From Kitasatospora phosalacinea (GTDB taxonomy: Bacteria; Actinomycetota; Actinomycetes; Streptomycetales; Streptomycetaceae), in assembly GCF_000716545.1 (NCBI RefSeq), contig NZ_JNWZ01000048.1, positions 1 to 50,079 on the forward strand: 50,079 nt of DNA, given 5' to 3'. Positions 18,898 to 28,700 of this stretch are shown piece by piece. The number at the start of each line of letters is the position of its first letter. Position 1 is the first letter of the stretch. A program made the translations under genes and the position numbers. The notes beneath the pieces are model-generated. The model was given only the letters and a program-made list of their open reading frames with translations. It had not been told where the DNA came from and ran no database searches.

Positions 18898-19608
18898 ATC
18901 AGCACCGAGCCCCGCATCAACGACCGGATCCGCGTCCCCGAGGTGCGACTCGTCGGTCCCAGTGGCGAGCAGGTCGGCATCGTCCCGCTCGCGAAGGCGC
19001 TGGAGCTTGCCCAGGAGTACGACCTGGACCTGGTCGAGGTCGCCGCCACGGCGCGCCCGCCGGTGTGCAAGCTCATGGACTACGGCAAGTTCAAGTACGA
19101 GTCGGCCATGAAGGCCCGTGAGGCGCGCAAGAACCAGGCGCACACGGTCATCAAGGAGATGAAGCTCCGGCCGAAGATCGACCCGCACGACTACGACACC
19201 AAGAAGGGTCACGTCGTTCGGTTCCTCAAGCAGGGTGACAAGGTCAAGATCACGATCATGTTCCGCGGTCGTGAGCAGTCCCGCCCCGAGCTGGGCTTCC
19301 GACTGCTGCAGCGGCTCGCGGACGACGTCCAGGACCTGGGCTTCGTGGAGTCCGCTCCGAAGCAGGACGGCCGAAACATGATCATGGTTCTCGGCCCGCA
19401 CAAGAAGAAGACCGAGGCCATGGCCGAGGCCCGCGCCGCCGCTGACGCCCGCAAGGCGGAGCGGCAGGGTCGCGGACCGGCCACGGACGAGGAGGACGTC
19501 GAGGGCGAGGTGGGCGAGGTCGAGGAGACCGAGACCGCCGACGCCGAGGACGACACCACCGAGACCGCCGAGGTCGAGCAGCCCGCCGAGGCCGCCCAGG
19601 ACGCCTGA
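18898..19608 (+). CDS. infC: Translation initiation factor IF-3 (ATC start codon)
   Basis: A 236-residue IF-3. The N-terminal domain begins [30 protein letters not shown], followed by the linker and C-terminal domain ([18 protein letters not shown]). An acidic tail of ~50 residues ([21 protein letters not shown]) follows. No ATG, GTG or TTG lies in frame before the conserved N-terminus. ATC at 18898-18900 is preceded by GAGGAGG (18887-18893) and fits exactly. A rare start codon is the known way by which IF-3 represses its own translation. A GTG start at 18943 would delete the conserved RINDRIR segment. Confidence 0.95.
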   Translation: MSTEPRINDRIRVPEVRLVGPSGEQVGIVPLAKALELAQEYDLDLVEVAATARPPVCKLMDYGKFKYESAMKAREARKNQAHTVIKEMKLRPKIDPHDYDTKKGHVVRFLKQGDKVKITIMFRGREQSRPELGFRLLQRLADDVQDLGFVESAPKQDGRNMIMVLGPHKKKTEAMAEARAAADARKAERQGRGPATDEEDVEGEVGEVEETETADAEDDTTETAEVEQPAEAAQDA

Positions 19609-19683
19609 GCCCCAGGGCTCGGGTGACCGGGGGCCGAGGTACCCGGTTCCGGGGCGTCCCGCCCTGGAGACGAGATCCATCCA

Positions 19684-19717
19684 GTCCCGGCCCGCGCCGC
19701 ACGGCGCGGGCCGGGAC
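19684..19717 (+). other. Strong hairpin in the infC-rpmI spacer
   Basis: A perfect 15-bp stem (19684-19698 with 19703-19717, arm GTCCCGGCCCGCGCC) with a 4-base loop lies 25 bases before the rpmI start. No T run follows, so it is more likely an RNA-processing or L20 regulatory structure than a terminator. Confidence 0.7.
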
Positions 19718-19741
19718 GGACCGACGAGGAGAAACGGCGAC

Positions 19742-19936
19742 ATGCCGAAGCAGAAGACGCACAGCGGCGCCAGCAAGCGCTTCAAGATCACTGGCTCCGG
19801 GAAGGTGCTGCGCGAGCGTGCCGGCCGTCGCCACCTGCTCGAGCACAAGCCCTCGACGCTGACCCGCAAGCTGGCCGGCAACGCCGAGATGGCCCCGGGC
19901 GACGCGAAGAAGATCAAGAAGCTTCTCGGCAAGTGA
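19742..19936 (+). CDS. rpmI: 50S ribosomal protein L35
   Basis: A 64-residue basic protein with the full L35 pattern ([20 protein letters not shown] ... RRHLLEHKP) and normal length. ATG start with GAGGAGAA upstream. It is the middle gene of the infC-rpmI-rplT operon. Confidence 0.97.
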   Translation: MPKQKTHSGASKRFKITGSGKVLRERAGRRHLLEHKPSTLTRKLAGNAEMAPGDAKKIKKLLGK

Positions 19937-20040
19937 TCGCCCGCCCGCGGCCGCGCCGCGGGCACCCGCTGATCCTTTCCGACCGAATCGAATAACGGAC
20001 CGCCGGCACGACCCGAGGTCCGGAACCAAGGAGTAATGAA

Positions 20041-20427
20041 GTGGCACGCGTCAAGCGGGCAGTGAACGCCCACAAGAAGCGCCGGGTCATCCTCGAGCGG
20101 GCCTCCGGCTACCGCGGTCAGCGTTCGCGCCTGTACCGCAAGGCCAAGGAGCAGGTCACCCACTCGCTCGTCTACAACTTCAACGACCGCAAGAAGCGCA
20201 AGGGCGACTTCCGCCAGCTCTGGATCCAGCGCATCAACGCCGCTGCCCGTGCCAACGGCATCACCTACAACCGCTTCGTCCAGGGCCTCAAGGCCGCGGG
20301 CGTGGAGATCGACCGCAAGATGCTGGCCGACCTCGCGGTGAACGACTCCGTGGCGTTCAACGCCCTGGTCGAGGTCGCCCGGAAGGCGCTCCCGGCGGAC
20401 GTCAACGCCCCCAAGGTCGCCGCCTGA
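20041..20427 (+). CDS. rplT: 50S ribosomal protein L20
   Basis: A 128-residue L20 ([19 protein letters not shown] ... [23 protein letters not shown]). It binds 23S rRNA early in assembly. In other bacteria L20 also represses its own operon through the leader RNA. GTG start at 20041 with AAGGAG 5-10 bases upstream. It is followed by an intrinsic terminator. Confidence 0.97.
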   Translation: MARVKRAVNAHKKRRVILERASGYRGQRSRLYRKAKEQVTHSLVYNFNDRKKRKGDFRQLWIQRINAAARANGITYNRFVQGLKAAGVEIDRKMLADLAVNDSVAFNALVEVARKALPADVNAPKVAA

Positions 20428-20455
20428 TCCAGGCCGTCGCCCTGAAAGCGTTCCC

Positions 20456-20487
20456 CGGACCCGCAGGCCGCCCGGCCTGCGGGTCCG
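20456..20487 (+). terminator. Terminator after rplT
   Basis: Complementary 15-base arms (20456-20470 and 20473-20487, arm CGGACCCGCAGGCCG) with a very short loop lie 28 bases after the rplT stop and end the operon. Confidence 0.85.
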
Positions 20488-20512
20488 TGGCGTACCGCGC
20501 CCCTGCCCTTCC

Positions 20513-21400
20513 GTGACGAAGATCGTGAGCATGAGCACCGAGACCCCCCTGCTGACCTCCCTGCGCTCCCCGCGCGTCGTCGCCGCCCGCCGGCTCGCCA
20601 AGCGCAACCAGCGCGGCAAGGAGCGGCGCTTCCTGGCCGAGGGCCCGCAGGCCGTGCGGGAGGCGGTGGCGTTCGGACGGCTGCCGGGCGGGGAGCACGC
20701 GGTGGTCGAGGTGTACGCGACGCCGGAGGCCGCCGGGCGGCACGCCGAGATCGTGGCCGCCGCGCGGGCGGCCGGGGTGCCGGTGCTGAGCGCCACCGAG
20801 GAGGTCGTCGCGGACATCTGCGACACCGTCACCCCGCAGGGCATCGTGGCGCTGTGCCGGTTCATCGACACCCCGTTCGAGCAGGTGCTGGCCGCCCGGC
20901 CGAAGCTGGTCGCGGTGCTCGCGCACGTGCGCGACCCCGGCAACGCGGGCACCGTGCTGCGCACCGCGGACGCGGCCGGGGCGGACGCGGTGGTGCTGAC
21001 CGACGCCTCGGTGGACCCGTACAACCCGAAGGCGGTGCGGGCGTCCGTCGGGAGCCTGTTCCACCTGCCGGTGGCGACCGGGGTGCCGGTGGAGGAGGCG
21101 GTGGCGCGGCTGCGGGCGGCCGGGGTGCGGGTGCTGGCCGCGGACGGGGCCGGGCAGCGCGACCTCGACCAGGAGCTGGACGAGGGCACCCTGCAGGGCC
21201 CGTGCGCCTGGGTGTTCGGCAACGAGGCCTGGGGCCTGCCGGAGGAGACCCGCGCACTGGCGGACGAGGTGGTGCGGGTGCCCATCCACGGGCACGCGGA
21301 GAGCCTGAACCTCGCGACCGCCGCCGCCGTGTGCCTGTACGCCTCCGCGCGCGCCCAGCGCTCCCGCGGCGGGTGTCGCGCCGAGGCCCGGGCGCGCTAG
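20513..21400 (+). CDS. TrmH/SpoU-family RNA 2'-O-methyltransferase
   Basis: A 295-residue enzyme of the SPOUT class. An N-terminal substrate-binding domain (RLAKRNQRGKERRFLAEGPQAVREAV) is followed by the catalytic domain with motif 1 RDPGNAGTVLRTADAAGAD, motif 2 FGNEAWGLPEE and motif 3 HGHAESLNLATAAAV. It should methylate a ribose 2'-OH in rRNA or tRNA with S-adenosylmethionine, but the target is not known. It could start at GTG 20513 or ATG 20531, and neither has a good Shine-Dalgarno. Its place between rplT and the kinase gene is conserved in streptomycetes. Confidence 0.9.
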   Translation: MTKIVSMSTETPLLTSLRSPRVVAARRLAKRNQRGKERRFLAEGPQAVREAVAFGRLPGGEHAVVEVYATPEAAGRHAEIVAAARAAGVPVLSATEEVVADICDTVTPQGIVALCRFIDTPFEQVLAARPKLVAVLAHVRDPGNAGTVLRTADAAGADAVVLTDASVDPYNPKAVRASVGSLFHLPVATGVPVEEAVARLRAAGVRVLAADGAGQRDLDQELDEGTLQGPCAWVFGNEAWGLPEETRALADEVVRVPIHGHAESLNLATAAAVCLYASARAQRSRGGCRAEARAR

Positions 21401-21444
21401 GGTCGGTTCCTGGGCCTGCGAGGGGGCGGGCGGGGAGGACACCC

Positions 21445-22533
21445 ATGGGCGGCGTCAACTGGGCACCGGTCGGACCTGACGACCTGCCGGACGGGCTGGT
21501 GGTCGCGGACGCGCAGGGCCGGGTGGTGGTCTTCAACCGGGCCGCGGAACGGATCACCGGCCGCTCCGCGCGCCACGCGATCGGCGTCGGACTGGACCGG
21601 GCGCTGCCGCTGGAGGACCTGGACGGCCGCCGCTGGTGGCGGGTCACCGACCCGTACGGCGGGCTCGCGACGCGCACCGGGCAGCCCGAGCGGAACCTGC
21701 TGCTGGACGGCCGCGAGGTGCTGGTGTGCGCCAAGTACGTGCGCGAGGCGCCCGGCGGGCCGGTGCGGCAGGTGGTCGTGACGCTGCGCGGCACCGAGGC
21801 GCGGCGGCGCACCGAGCGCTCGCACGCCGAGCTGATCGCCACCGTCGCGCACGAGCTGCGCTCCCCGCTGACCAGCGTCAAGGGCTTCACGGCGACGCTG
21901 CTGGCCAAGTGGGAGCGGTTCAACGACGGCCAGAAGCGGGTGATGCTGGAGACCGTCGACGCGGACGCCGACCGGGTGGTGCGGCTGATCGCCGAGCTGC
22001 TGGACATCTCCCGGATCGACGCCGGCCGGCTGGAGATCCGCCGGCAGCGGATCGACCTGGCGGCCGCCGTGCACCGGCACGTGGCCGGGAAGGTCGCCGC
22101 CGGGATCCCCGCCGAGCGCTTCGACATCCGGGTGGCCGGGCCGCCCGCCGAGCAGTGGGGCGACCCGGACAAGATCGACCAGGTGCTGGGGAACCTGCTG
22201 GAGAACGCGGTGCGGCACGGCGAGGGCACCGTGACCATCGAGGTCGGCCCGGGCAGGGAACTGGTGGAGGTGCCGGGCACCCCGCCGCGGGTGGTCCAGG
22301 GCACCGCGGTCACCGTCAGCGACCAGGGCGCGGGCATCCCCGAGGAGGCGATGCCACGGGTGTTCACCCGGTTCTGGCGGGGCTCCAAGCGCGGCGGCAC
22401 CGGCCTTGGCCTGTACATCGTCAAGGGCATCGTGGAGGCGCACGGCGGGGTGATCCGGATCAGCCGGGCCGACGACGGCGGCGCCAGGTTCCGGTTCGTG
22501 CTGCCCGCGGGCGTCCCCGACTTCATGCTCTGA
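21445..22533 (+). CDS. PAS-domain sensor histidine kinase (orphan)
   Basis: A 362-residue kinase without obvious membrane segments. Residues ~10-115 are a PAS domain (DGLVVADAQGRVVVFNRAAERITG). The H box VAHELRSPL has the phospho-accepting His at 136. The N box NLLENAVRHG, G1 DQGAGIP, F FTRFW and G2 GGTGLGLYI complete a standard HATPase. No response regulator gene is near, so it is an orphan kinase. Cytoplasmic PAS sensing (redox, ligand or light) is possible. ATG start with GGGGAGG 6 bases upstream. Confidence 0.92.
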   Translation: MGGVNWAPVGPDDLPDGLVVADAQGRVVVFNRAAERITGRSARHAIGVGLDRALPLEDLDGRRWWRVTDPYGGLATRTGQPERNLLLDGREVLVCAKYVREAPGGPVRQVVVTLRGTEARRRTERSHAELIATVAHELRSPLTSVKGFTATLLAKWERFNDGQKRVMLETVDADADRVVRLIAELLDISRIDAGRLEIRRQRIDLAAAVHRHVAGKVAAGIPAERFDIRVAGPPAEQWGDPDKIDQVLGNLLENAVRHGEGTVTIEVGPGRELVEVPGTPPRVVQGTAVTVSDQGAGIPEEAMPRVFTRFWRGSKRGGTGLGLYIVKGIVEAHGGVIRISRADDGGARFRFVLPAGVPDFML

Positions 22534-22581
22534 CCCGGTGCGCGGCGCGGTCCGCCGCCGTGGGGGGTCGCGGCCTGCGAC

Positions 22582-22587
22582 TACACT
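22582..22587 (+). promoter_or_regulatory. -10 element before pheS
   Basis: TACACT fits a -10 box about 74 bases before the pheS ATG. The -35 region is weak. The short leader contains a small hairpin (GGCGTTCTTGGACGCC) but no recognisable T-box. Confidence 0.45.
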
Positions 22588-22660
22588 CGACCCTTGGCGT
22601 TCTTGGACGCCCGGCGACGCAGCAGACCTGATCACGAGCAGGAGCACGGGAAAGATAGAG

Positions 22661-23782
22661 ATGTCGGCACCCAACAAGTCGTACGACCCGGTCGAGGTCG
22701 AGGCCCTCAAGCCCGAGGTGGTGGAACAGGCCCGGGACGAGGCGATCGCAGCCTTCGCCGCCGCCGCCGACCTCGACGAGCTCAAGCAGGCGAAGGTCGC
22801 GCACACCGGCGACCGCTCCCCGCTCTCGCTCGCCAACCGCGAGATCGGCGCCCTGCCCCCGCAGGCCAAGGCCGCCGCGGGCAAGCTGATCGGCCAGGCC
22901 CGCGGAGCCGTCAACCAGGCCCTGGCCAAGCGCCAGGTGGAGCTGGAGGCGGAGCGCGACGCGCGGGTGCTGGTCGAGGAGGCGGTGGACGTCACCCTGC
23001 CGTACGGCCGGGTGCCGCGCGGCGCCCGGCACCCGCTGACCACGCTCGCCGAGCGCATCGAGGACACCTTCGTCGCGATGGGCTACCAGGTGGCGTCCGG
23101 CCCCGAGGTCGAGGCGGAGTGGCTGAACTTCGACGCGCTCAACCTGCACGCCGACCACCCGGCCCGCTCGATGCAGGACACCTTCTTCGTCGAGGCCCCC
23201 GACGGCACCGCCGACTCCGGCATGGTGCTGCGCACCCAGACCTCCCCGGTGCAGATCCGCGCGATGCTGGCCGGCGAGCCGCCGCTGTACGCGGTCAGCC
23301 CCGGCCGGGTCTACCGCACCGACGAGCTGGACGCCACCCACACCCCGGTGTTCCGCCAGGTCGAGGCGATCGCGGTGGACGAGGGCATCACCTTCGGCCA
23401 CCTCAAGGGCACCATCGAGGTGCTGGTCGAGAAGCTGATCGGCGGCGGCCTCGAACTGCGCTGGCGCCCCTCGTACTTCCCGTTCACCGAGCCCAGCGCC
23501 GAGATCGACCTCCAGTGCTTCGTGTGCCGCGGCGCCTCGGTGGGCAACCCCGACCGCCCGTGCCGGACCTGCTCCTCCGAGGGCTGGATCGAGCTGGGCG
23601 GCTGCGGCGTGGTCAACCCGCGGGTGCTGGTCGCCGCGGGCATCGACCCCGGCCGCTACAGCGGATTCGCCTTCGGCCTGGGCCTGGAGCGGATCCTGAT
23701 GAACCGTCACAACGTCGCCGACATGCGCGACATGGTCGAGGGTGACGTCCGCTTCACCCTCCCGTTCGGGATGGAGATCTGA
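22661..23782 (+). CDS. pheS: Phenylalanine-tRNA ligase alpha subunit
   Basis: A 373-residue class II synthetase subunit. It has the N-terminal coiled coil, motif 1 around [19 protein letters not shown], motif 2 [13 protein letters not shown] ... [20 protein letters not shown] and motif 3 [16 protein letters not shown]. It forms the alpha2-beta2 enzyme with PheT and charges tRNA-Phe. Its stop overlaps the pheT start (TGATG), so translation is coupled. Confidence 0.97.
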   Translation: MSAPNKSYDPVEVEALKPEVVEQARDEAIAAFAAAADLDELKQAKVAHTGDRSPLSLANREIGALPPQAKAAAGKLIGQARGAVNQALAKRQVELEAERDARVLVEEAVDVTLPYGRVPRGARHPLTTLAERIEDTFVAMGYQVASGPEVEAEWLNFDALNLHADHPARSMQDTFFVEAPDGTADSGMVLRTQTSPVQIRAMLAGEPPLYAVSPGRVYRTDELDATHTPVFRQVEAIAVDEGITFGHLKGTIEVLVEKLIGGGLELRWRPSYFPFTEPSAEIDLQCFVCRGASVGNPDRPCRTCSSEGWIELGGCGVVNPRVLVAAGIDPGRYSGFAFGLGLERILMNRHNVADMRDMVEGDVRFTLPFGMEI

Positions 23783-26292
23783 TGCGCGTCCCGCTTTCCT
23801 GGCTGCGCGAGTACGTCGACCTGCCGGCCGGCGAGACCGGCCGGGACGTCGCGGCCCGGCTGGTCCGCGCGGGTCTCGAGGTGGAGACCGTCGAGCAGGT
23901 CGGTGCCGACATCAAGGGCCCGCTGGTGGTCGGCGAGGTGCTCTCGATCGAGGAGCTGACCGGCTTCAAGAAGCCGATCCGGCACTGCTTCGTCAACGTC
24001 GGCACCGCCAACGGCACCGGCGAGCCGCAGGAGATCGTCTGCGGCGCCACCAACTTCCAGGTCGGCGACAAGGTCGTGGTGATCCTGCCCGGCGGCGTGC
24101 TGCCCGGCCCGTTCCCGATCTCCGCCCGGCAGACCTACGGCCACACCTCGGCCGGCATGATCTGCTCCGCCCGCGAGCTGGGCATGGGCGACGACCACAA
24201 CGGCATCATCGTGCTGCCGCCCGAGTACGAGGCCGGCACCGACGCCCTCGAACTGCTGCAGCTGGTCGACGAGGTGCTCGACATCGCGGTCACCCCCGAC
24301 CGCGGCTACTGCCTCTCGATGCGCGGCGTGGCCCGCGAGGCCGCCGCCGCGTACGGCCTGCCGCTGGCCGACCCGGCGCTGCTGGACGTGCCGCCGGCCA
24401 ACTCCTACGGCTACCCGGTGAAGGTCGCCGACCCGGTGGGCTGCGACCGCTTCGTGGCGCGCACCGTCACCGGCGTCGACCCGGGCGCGAAGTCGCCGAT
24501 CTGGCTGCAGCGCCGCCTGCAGAAGGCCGGGATCCGCCCGATCTCGCTGGCCGTCGACATCACCAACTACGTGATGCTGGAGGTCGGCCAGCCGCTGCAC
24601 GCCTACGACCGCAACCGGGTGGACGGGCCGATCCAGGTCCGCCGGGCGGTGGGGGGCGAGGAGCTCACCACGCTGGACGGCGTGCGGCGCGAGCTGTCCG
24701 CCGAGGACCTGCTGATCTGCGACGACTCGGGCCCGATCGGCCTGGCCGGCGTCATGGGCGGTGCCACCACCGAGATCCTCGACCCGGTCTTCGACGCCAG
24801 GACCGGCCTGGCCTCCGGCACCACCGACATCATCATCGAGGCCGCGCACTTCGAGCCGGTCGCCATCGCCCGCGCCGCCAAGCGCCACAAGCTGCCCTCC
24901 GAGGCGTCCAAGCGCTTCGAGCGCGGCGTCGACCCGGAGGCGGCCCGGGCCGCCGCGCAGCGCGCCGTCGACCTGCTGGTGCTGATCGCCGGCGGCACCG
25001 CCGAGGCCGGCGTCACCGACATCGCCGCCCCGCACCCGGTGCGCACCATCCCGATCGACGCCGACCTGCCCGACCGCGTCGCCGGTGCCGAGTACGGCCG
25101 CGAGACCGTCACCCGCCGCCTGCAGGAGGTCGGCTGCACCGTCGTCGGGACGGACGTCCTGGAGGTCACCCCGCCGTCCTGGCGGCCCGACCTGACCGAC
25201 CCGTACGACCTCGCGGAGGAGGTCATCCGGCTGGAGGGCTACGACAACGTCCCCGCCCGGATGCCGGTCACCCCGCCCGGGCGCGGCCTGAGCGAGGCGC
25301 AGCGCTTCCACCGGCGGGTCGGCGTGGCGCTGGCCGGCGCGGGCTACGTGGAGATCAACGCGTACCCGTTCGTCGGCGAGGCCGCGTTCGACGCCCTCGG
25401 GCTGGACGCGGACGACGCGCGCCGGCGCACCGTGAAGCTGGTCAACCCGCTGAACGACGCCGAGCCGGCGCTGCGCACCACCCTGCTGCCGGGCCTGCTG
25501 GGCGCGCTGCGGCGCAACGTGGGGCGCGGCAACACCGACCTGGCGCTGTTCGAGACCGGCACGGTGTTCCTGCCCAAGGCCGAGCCGAAGGTCGCGCCGC
25601 GGCTGCCGGTGGACCGCCGCCCGACCGAGGAGCAGCTCGCCGAGCTGAACGCCGCCCTCCCCGACCAGCCGCGCCGGGTCGCCGTCGCGCTGACCGGCGA
25701 GCGGCTGCCGTCCGGCTGGTGGGGCAAGGGCGCGCCGTCCGGCTGGGCGGACGCGGTCGAGGCGGCCCGGGTGGTCGCCGCCGCCGCGGGCGTGGAGCTG
25801 ACGGTCCGCCAGGCGCAGCACGCGCCGTGGCACCCGGGGCGCTGCGCCGAGCTGCTGGTCGGCGAGGAGGTCGTCGGCCACGCCGGCGAGCTGCACCCGC
25901 GCGTCGTCAAGGCGCTGCACCTGCCGGAGCGCACCAGCGCGATGGAGCTCGACCTGGACCTGCTGTTCGAGGACGGCCGCCGGGTCTCCGGCCCGCCGGT
26001 CTCCGCCTACCCGGTGGCGACCCAGGACGTGGCGCTGATCGTGGACGCGGGCGTGCACGCCGCGGACGTGGAGGCGGCGCTGCGCGAGGGCGCGGGCGAA
26101 CTGCTGGAGTCGCTGCGGCTGTTCGACGTGTTCACCGGCGAGCAGGCGGGCGCGGGCAAGAAGTCGCTGGCGTACACGCTGCGCTTCCGGGCCACCGACC
26201 GGACGCTGACGGCCGACGAGGCGTCGGCGGCCCGCGCGTCGGCGGTCGCGGTGGCCGGCGAGCGGACCGGCGCGGTGCTGCGCGGGGCCTGA
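23782..26292 (+). CDS. pheT: Phenylalanine-tRNA ligase beta subunit
   Basis: An 836-residue beta subunit with the usual order: N-terminal domain, EMAP-like tRNA-binding fold ([17 protein letters not shown]), B3/B4 editing domain (residues ~200-400), B5 (~410-480), catalytic-like core and C-terminal anticodon-binding domain ([32 protein letters not shown]). Length is normal. It follows pheS with a one-base overlap. Confidence 0.97.
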   Translation: MRVPLSWLREYVDLPAGETGRDVAARLVRAGLEVETVEQVGADIKGPLVVGEVLSIEELTGFKKPIRHCFVNVGTANGTGEPQEIVCGATNFQVGDKVVVILPGGVLPGPFPISARQTYGHTSAGMICSARELGMGDDHNGIIVLPPEYEAGTDALELLQLVDEVLDIAVTPDRGYCLSMRGVAREAAAAYGLPLADPALLDVPPANSYGYPVKVADPVGCDRFVARTVTGVDPGAKSPIWLQRRLQKAGIRPISLAVDITNYVMLEVGQPLHAYDRNRVDGPIQVRRAVGGEELTTLDGVRRELSAEDLLICDDSGPIGLAGVMGGATTEILDPVFDARTGLASGTTDIIIEAAHFEPVAIARAAKRHKLPSEASKRFERGVDPEAARAAAQRAVDLLVLIAGGTAEAGVTDIAAPHPVRTIPIDADLPDRVAGAEYGRETVTRRLQEVGCTVVGTDVLEVTPPSWRPDLTDPYDLAEEVIRLEGYDNVPARMPVTPPGRGLSEAQRFHRRVGVALAGAGYVEINAYPFVGEAAFDALGLDADDARRRTVKLVNPLNDAEPALRTTLLPGLLGALRRNVGRGNTDLALFETGTVFLPKAEPKVAPRLPVDRRPTEEQLAELNAALPDQPRRVAVALTGERLPSGWWGKGAPSGWADAVEAARVVAAAAGVELTVRQAQHAPWHPGRCAELLVGEEVVGHAGELHPRVVKALHLPERTSAMELDLDLLFEDGRRVSGPPVSAYPVATQDVALIVDAGVHAADVEAALREGAGELLESLRLFDVFTGEQAGAGKKSLAYTLRFRATDRTLTADEASAARASAVAVAGERTGAVLRGA

Positions 26293-26309
26293 CGGCCCGT
26301 CGTACGGCA

Positions 26310-26351
26310 GGAGCCCCGTCGCGCCCCCGGGTGGGGGAGCGGCGGGGCTCC
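26310..26351. terminator. Bidirectional terminator between pheT and a lipoprotein gene
   Basis: Arms 26310-26322 (GGAGCCCCGTCGC) and 26339-26351 pair over 13 bases with one G-U pair. The hairpin lies between convergent genes. Confidence 0.82.
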
Positions 26352-26365
26352 GCCGTGTCCGGGGG

Positions 26366-26737
26366 CTACCCGCAGGTGGTGGACTTCAGGACCTCGATGA
26401 TCCGGCTGACGTCGCCGGGGCCGGGCTTGATCTGGTCGTCGGTGAACTCGGCGCCGGCGGTGCGGGCGACCTCGTCCGCGTCCTCGCCGGCCTTGAGGGC
26501 CTCGCAGACCGTGTCGGCGGCGGCGATCGCCTTCTCCTGGTCGGCGGCCAGGCCGGGGTCGATGTCGGCGAGTTCGGCCCAGTCGCCTTCGGAGGGGGAG
26601 GCGGAGGCGGAGGCGGCCGCTGCGGCGTCGACGCTCTTCGAGCCGCCGCCCGGGAAGTCGCAGGAGCTGAGGGCGAGGGCGAGGCCGGCGGCCAGGCCGC
26701 CGGCGGCGGTTCGCGTGATGACGGATCGCGTGCGCAT
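26366..26737 (-). CDS. Small secreted lipoprotein, DUF732-like
   Basis: A 123-residue protein with a signal peptide (basic MRTRSVITR, hydrophobic AAGGLAAGLALA) and lipobox LSSC, so Cys26 is the likely lipidated residue. A low-complexity Ala/Ser linker is followed by a helical domain with two cysteines (ADTVCEALKAGEDADEVAR ... STTCG). The pattern resembles exported DUF732 proteins of actinobacteria, whose function is unknown. ATG 26737 is chosen because it gives a standard signal peptide. Confidence 0.75.
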   Translation of the reverse strand: MRTRSVITRTAAGGLAAGLALALSSCDFPGGGSKSVDAAAAASASASPSEGDWAELADIDPGLAADQEKAIAAADTVCEALKAGEDADEVARTAGAEFTDDQIKPGPGDVSRIIEVLKSTTCG

Positions 26738-26851
26738 GGCGGTCACTGTGCCAGAACGGGCGGGTGCGGGCGGGCGCGGGCAGGTGCGGGCGGGCGAGGG
26801 GGCGAAAACCCGTGCGGGGGAGGGGTTTTGCGCGGCCCGGCCCGAGGGTGC

Positions 26852-26857
26852 TACGTT
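26852..26857 (+). promoter_or_regulatory. Probable -10 element of the MFS gene at 26910
   Basis: TACGTT about 58 bases before the start codon resembles an actinobacterial -10 box. The -35 region is not clear. Confidence 0.35.
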
Positions 26858-26909
26858 CTCGGTGTCAGCCTTCGAACGCGCCCCCGCGGCAGCGTCGGAG
26901 GCTTTTTTC

Positions 26910-28115
26910 ATGACTGAACACGGATATCGGGCGCTGCTGCGGCAGCGGGAGTTCGCGGGGCTGTACGCCGGTTTCACGCTGCTGGCGGGGGCCGGGACGC
27001 TGTCCGGCTTCGCGCTGGGCGCGCTGGTGCGGGAGCGCACCGGGTCGCCGTTCCTCACGGCGGTGAGCATGTACGGGTCGTCGTTCACGGCCCTGCTGGG
27101 CGCGCTGACGCTGATGTCGGTCGCGGACGGGGAGCGGCCGCGCCGGACGCTGGTGTCGCTGCACCTGCTGGCGCTGGCCGCGGCGGCGGCGCAGGCGGTG
27201 CCGGCCCTGCCGCTGGCGGCGCGGTTCGGGCTGCTGCTGCTGGTCGGGTTCTTCCAGTCGCTGGGCACGGGGACGCGGATGGGCCTGCTCGCGGAGATCG
27301 TGCCGCCGGAGGGCTACGCGCTCGCCCGGTCGCTGATGAACGTCACCGCGGGCGGGGCGTCGGTGCTGGGCTTCGCGCTGGGCGGGGCGCTGCTGGCGGT
27401 GCTGACGCCGTACCAACTGATGGGCGTGGCGGCGGCATTGACGGCGCTGGCGACGGCGGTGGTGGCGGCGACGGTGCGGGAGCGGTCGGTGCGGCCGCCG
27501 CGCCGGCCGGGGCTGCGGGAGACCTGGCGGGGCAACGTCGAGCTGCTGGGCCGCCCCGGGCGGCGGGCGCTGCTGCTGAACCTGTGGGTGCCCAACGGGC
27601 TGGTGGTGGGCTGCGAGGCGCTGTTCCTGCCGTACGCGCCGGGGGCCGCCGGGATGCTGCTGGCGGCGAGTTCGGCCGGGATGCTGGCGGGCGACCTGCT
27701 GGTGGGCCGGCTGCTGGACGCGGCGGGGCGGGCCCGGCTGGCGTACAGGCTGCGGCTGCTGCTGGCGGCCCCGTTCCTGCTGCTGGCGGCGCGGCCGCCG
27801 GGGTGGGCGGCGGTGCTGGCGGTGGGGGCGGCGGGCGTCGGGTTCGCGGCGACGCTGCCGTTGCAGGAGCGGCTGCTGGCGCTGACGCCGGACGCCGTCC
27901 GGGGCCAGGTGCAGGGGGTGGAGTCGGCGGGGCGGATCGCCTGGCAGGGCCTCGGCGCGGCGCTGGCGGGCGGACTGGCGCAGCTGGTGGAGGTGCGCTG
28001 GGCGATCGGCGCGCTGGCCGGGGCGTCGCTGCTGGTGACGGTCCTGTCGCGGCCGGCGGTGGTGCGGGAGGGCCGGGCGGCCGGGCCGCGGCCGGCTACA
28101 GCGGTCGGTGCATGA
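26910..28115 (+). CDS. MFS transporter
   Basis: A 401-residue, 12-segment major facilitator protein (YRALLRQREFAGLYAGFTLLAGAGTLSGFALGALV at the start). Ala/Leu/Gly-rich membrane segments alternate with short basic loops such as GEPRRRT-like and RPPRRPGLRE. The overall pattern is that of enterobactin-exporter-like or uncharacterised actinobacterial MFS proteins, and substrate is unknown. GGAGG (26897-26901) precedes the ATG by 8 bases. Its last 20 bases overlap the convergent acetyltransferase gene. Confidence 0.85.
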   Translation: MTEHGYRALLRQREFAGLYAGFTLLAGAGTLSGFALGALVRERTGSPFLTAVSMYGSSFTALLGALTLMSVADGERPRRTLVSLHLLALAAAAAQAVPALPLAARFGLLLLVGFFQSLGTGTRMGLLAEIVPPEGYALARSLMNVTAGGASVLGFALGGALLAVLTPYQLMGVAAALTALATAVVAATVRERSVRPPRRPGLRETWRGNVELLGRPGRRALLLNLWVPNGLVVGCEALFLPYAPGAAGMLLAASSAGMLAGDLLVGRLLDAAGRARLAYRLRLLLAAPFLLLAARPPGWAAVLAVGAAGVGFAATLPLQERLLALTPDAVRGQVQGVESAGRIAWQGLGAALAGGLAQLVEVRWAIGALAGASLLVTVLSRPAVVREGRAAGPRPATAVGA

Positions 28116-28587
28116 CGTGCAGGCCGACGTAGCCCAGGCGGGGGTGGTGGAAACCCTCGGGGACGGTGCCGAGGATCTCGAAGCCGAGTGAGCGGTAGAG
28201 GCCGACGGCCCGGGTGTTGGTGGCGACCACGGCGTTGAACTGCATGGCGCGGAAGCCCCGTTCGCGGGCCCAGCGGAGGGCTTCGGCGCACAGGGCCCGG
28301 CCGGTGCCGCGGCCGGCGTGCTCCGGGTCGACCATGAAGCTGGCGCTGGCGACGTGGGCGCCGTTGCCCGCCTGGTTGTTGTTCATCTTGGCGGTGCCGA
28401 GGACGGTGCCGGTGGCCTCGTCGACGGCGACCACGGTGCGGTTGGGGGCGGGCAGCATCCACCAGCCCCGGGCGGTGTCGGACGTCAGGTCCGCCGGGTA
28501 GGTGAACGTCTCGCCGGCGGCGACGATGCGGTGGAAGAACGGCCAGACGGCGGCCCAGTCCTCGGCGGTGGCTTCACGGATCTCCAT
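28096..28587 (-). CDS. GNAT-family N-acetyltransferase
   Basis: A 163-residue acetyltransferase. It starts MEIREATAEDWAAVWPFF, and the acetyl-CoA motif is FMVDPEHAGRGTGRAL (about 95-110). The C-terminal motif NTRAVGLYRSLGFEILG is typical. It transfers acetyl from acetyl-CoA to an unknown amine or N-terminus. Shine-Dalgarno is poor, so leaderless translation is possible. Its 3' end overlaps the convergent MFS gene by 20 bases. Confidence 0.88.
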   Translation of the reverse strand: MEIREATAEDWAAVWPFFHRIVAAGETFTYPADLTSDTARGWWMLPAPNRTVVAVDEATGTVLGTAKMNNNQAGNGAHVASASFMVDPEHAGRGTGRALCAEALRWARERGFRAMQFNAVVATNTRAVGLYRSLGFEILGTVPEGFHHPRLGYVGLHVMHRPL

Positions 28588-28700
28588 CGTGCCCAGGATG
28601 GCGGCCGGCGGGCCCGGTGGCCAGCGGTTTTCCGGGCGCGGGGCGGCGGACGGGGTGACGGGCGGGGGCGGCGGGTGCCGGGCCGATTCGGTCGTACGTC

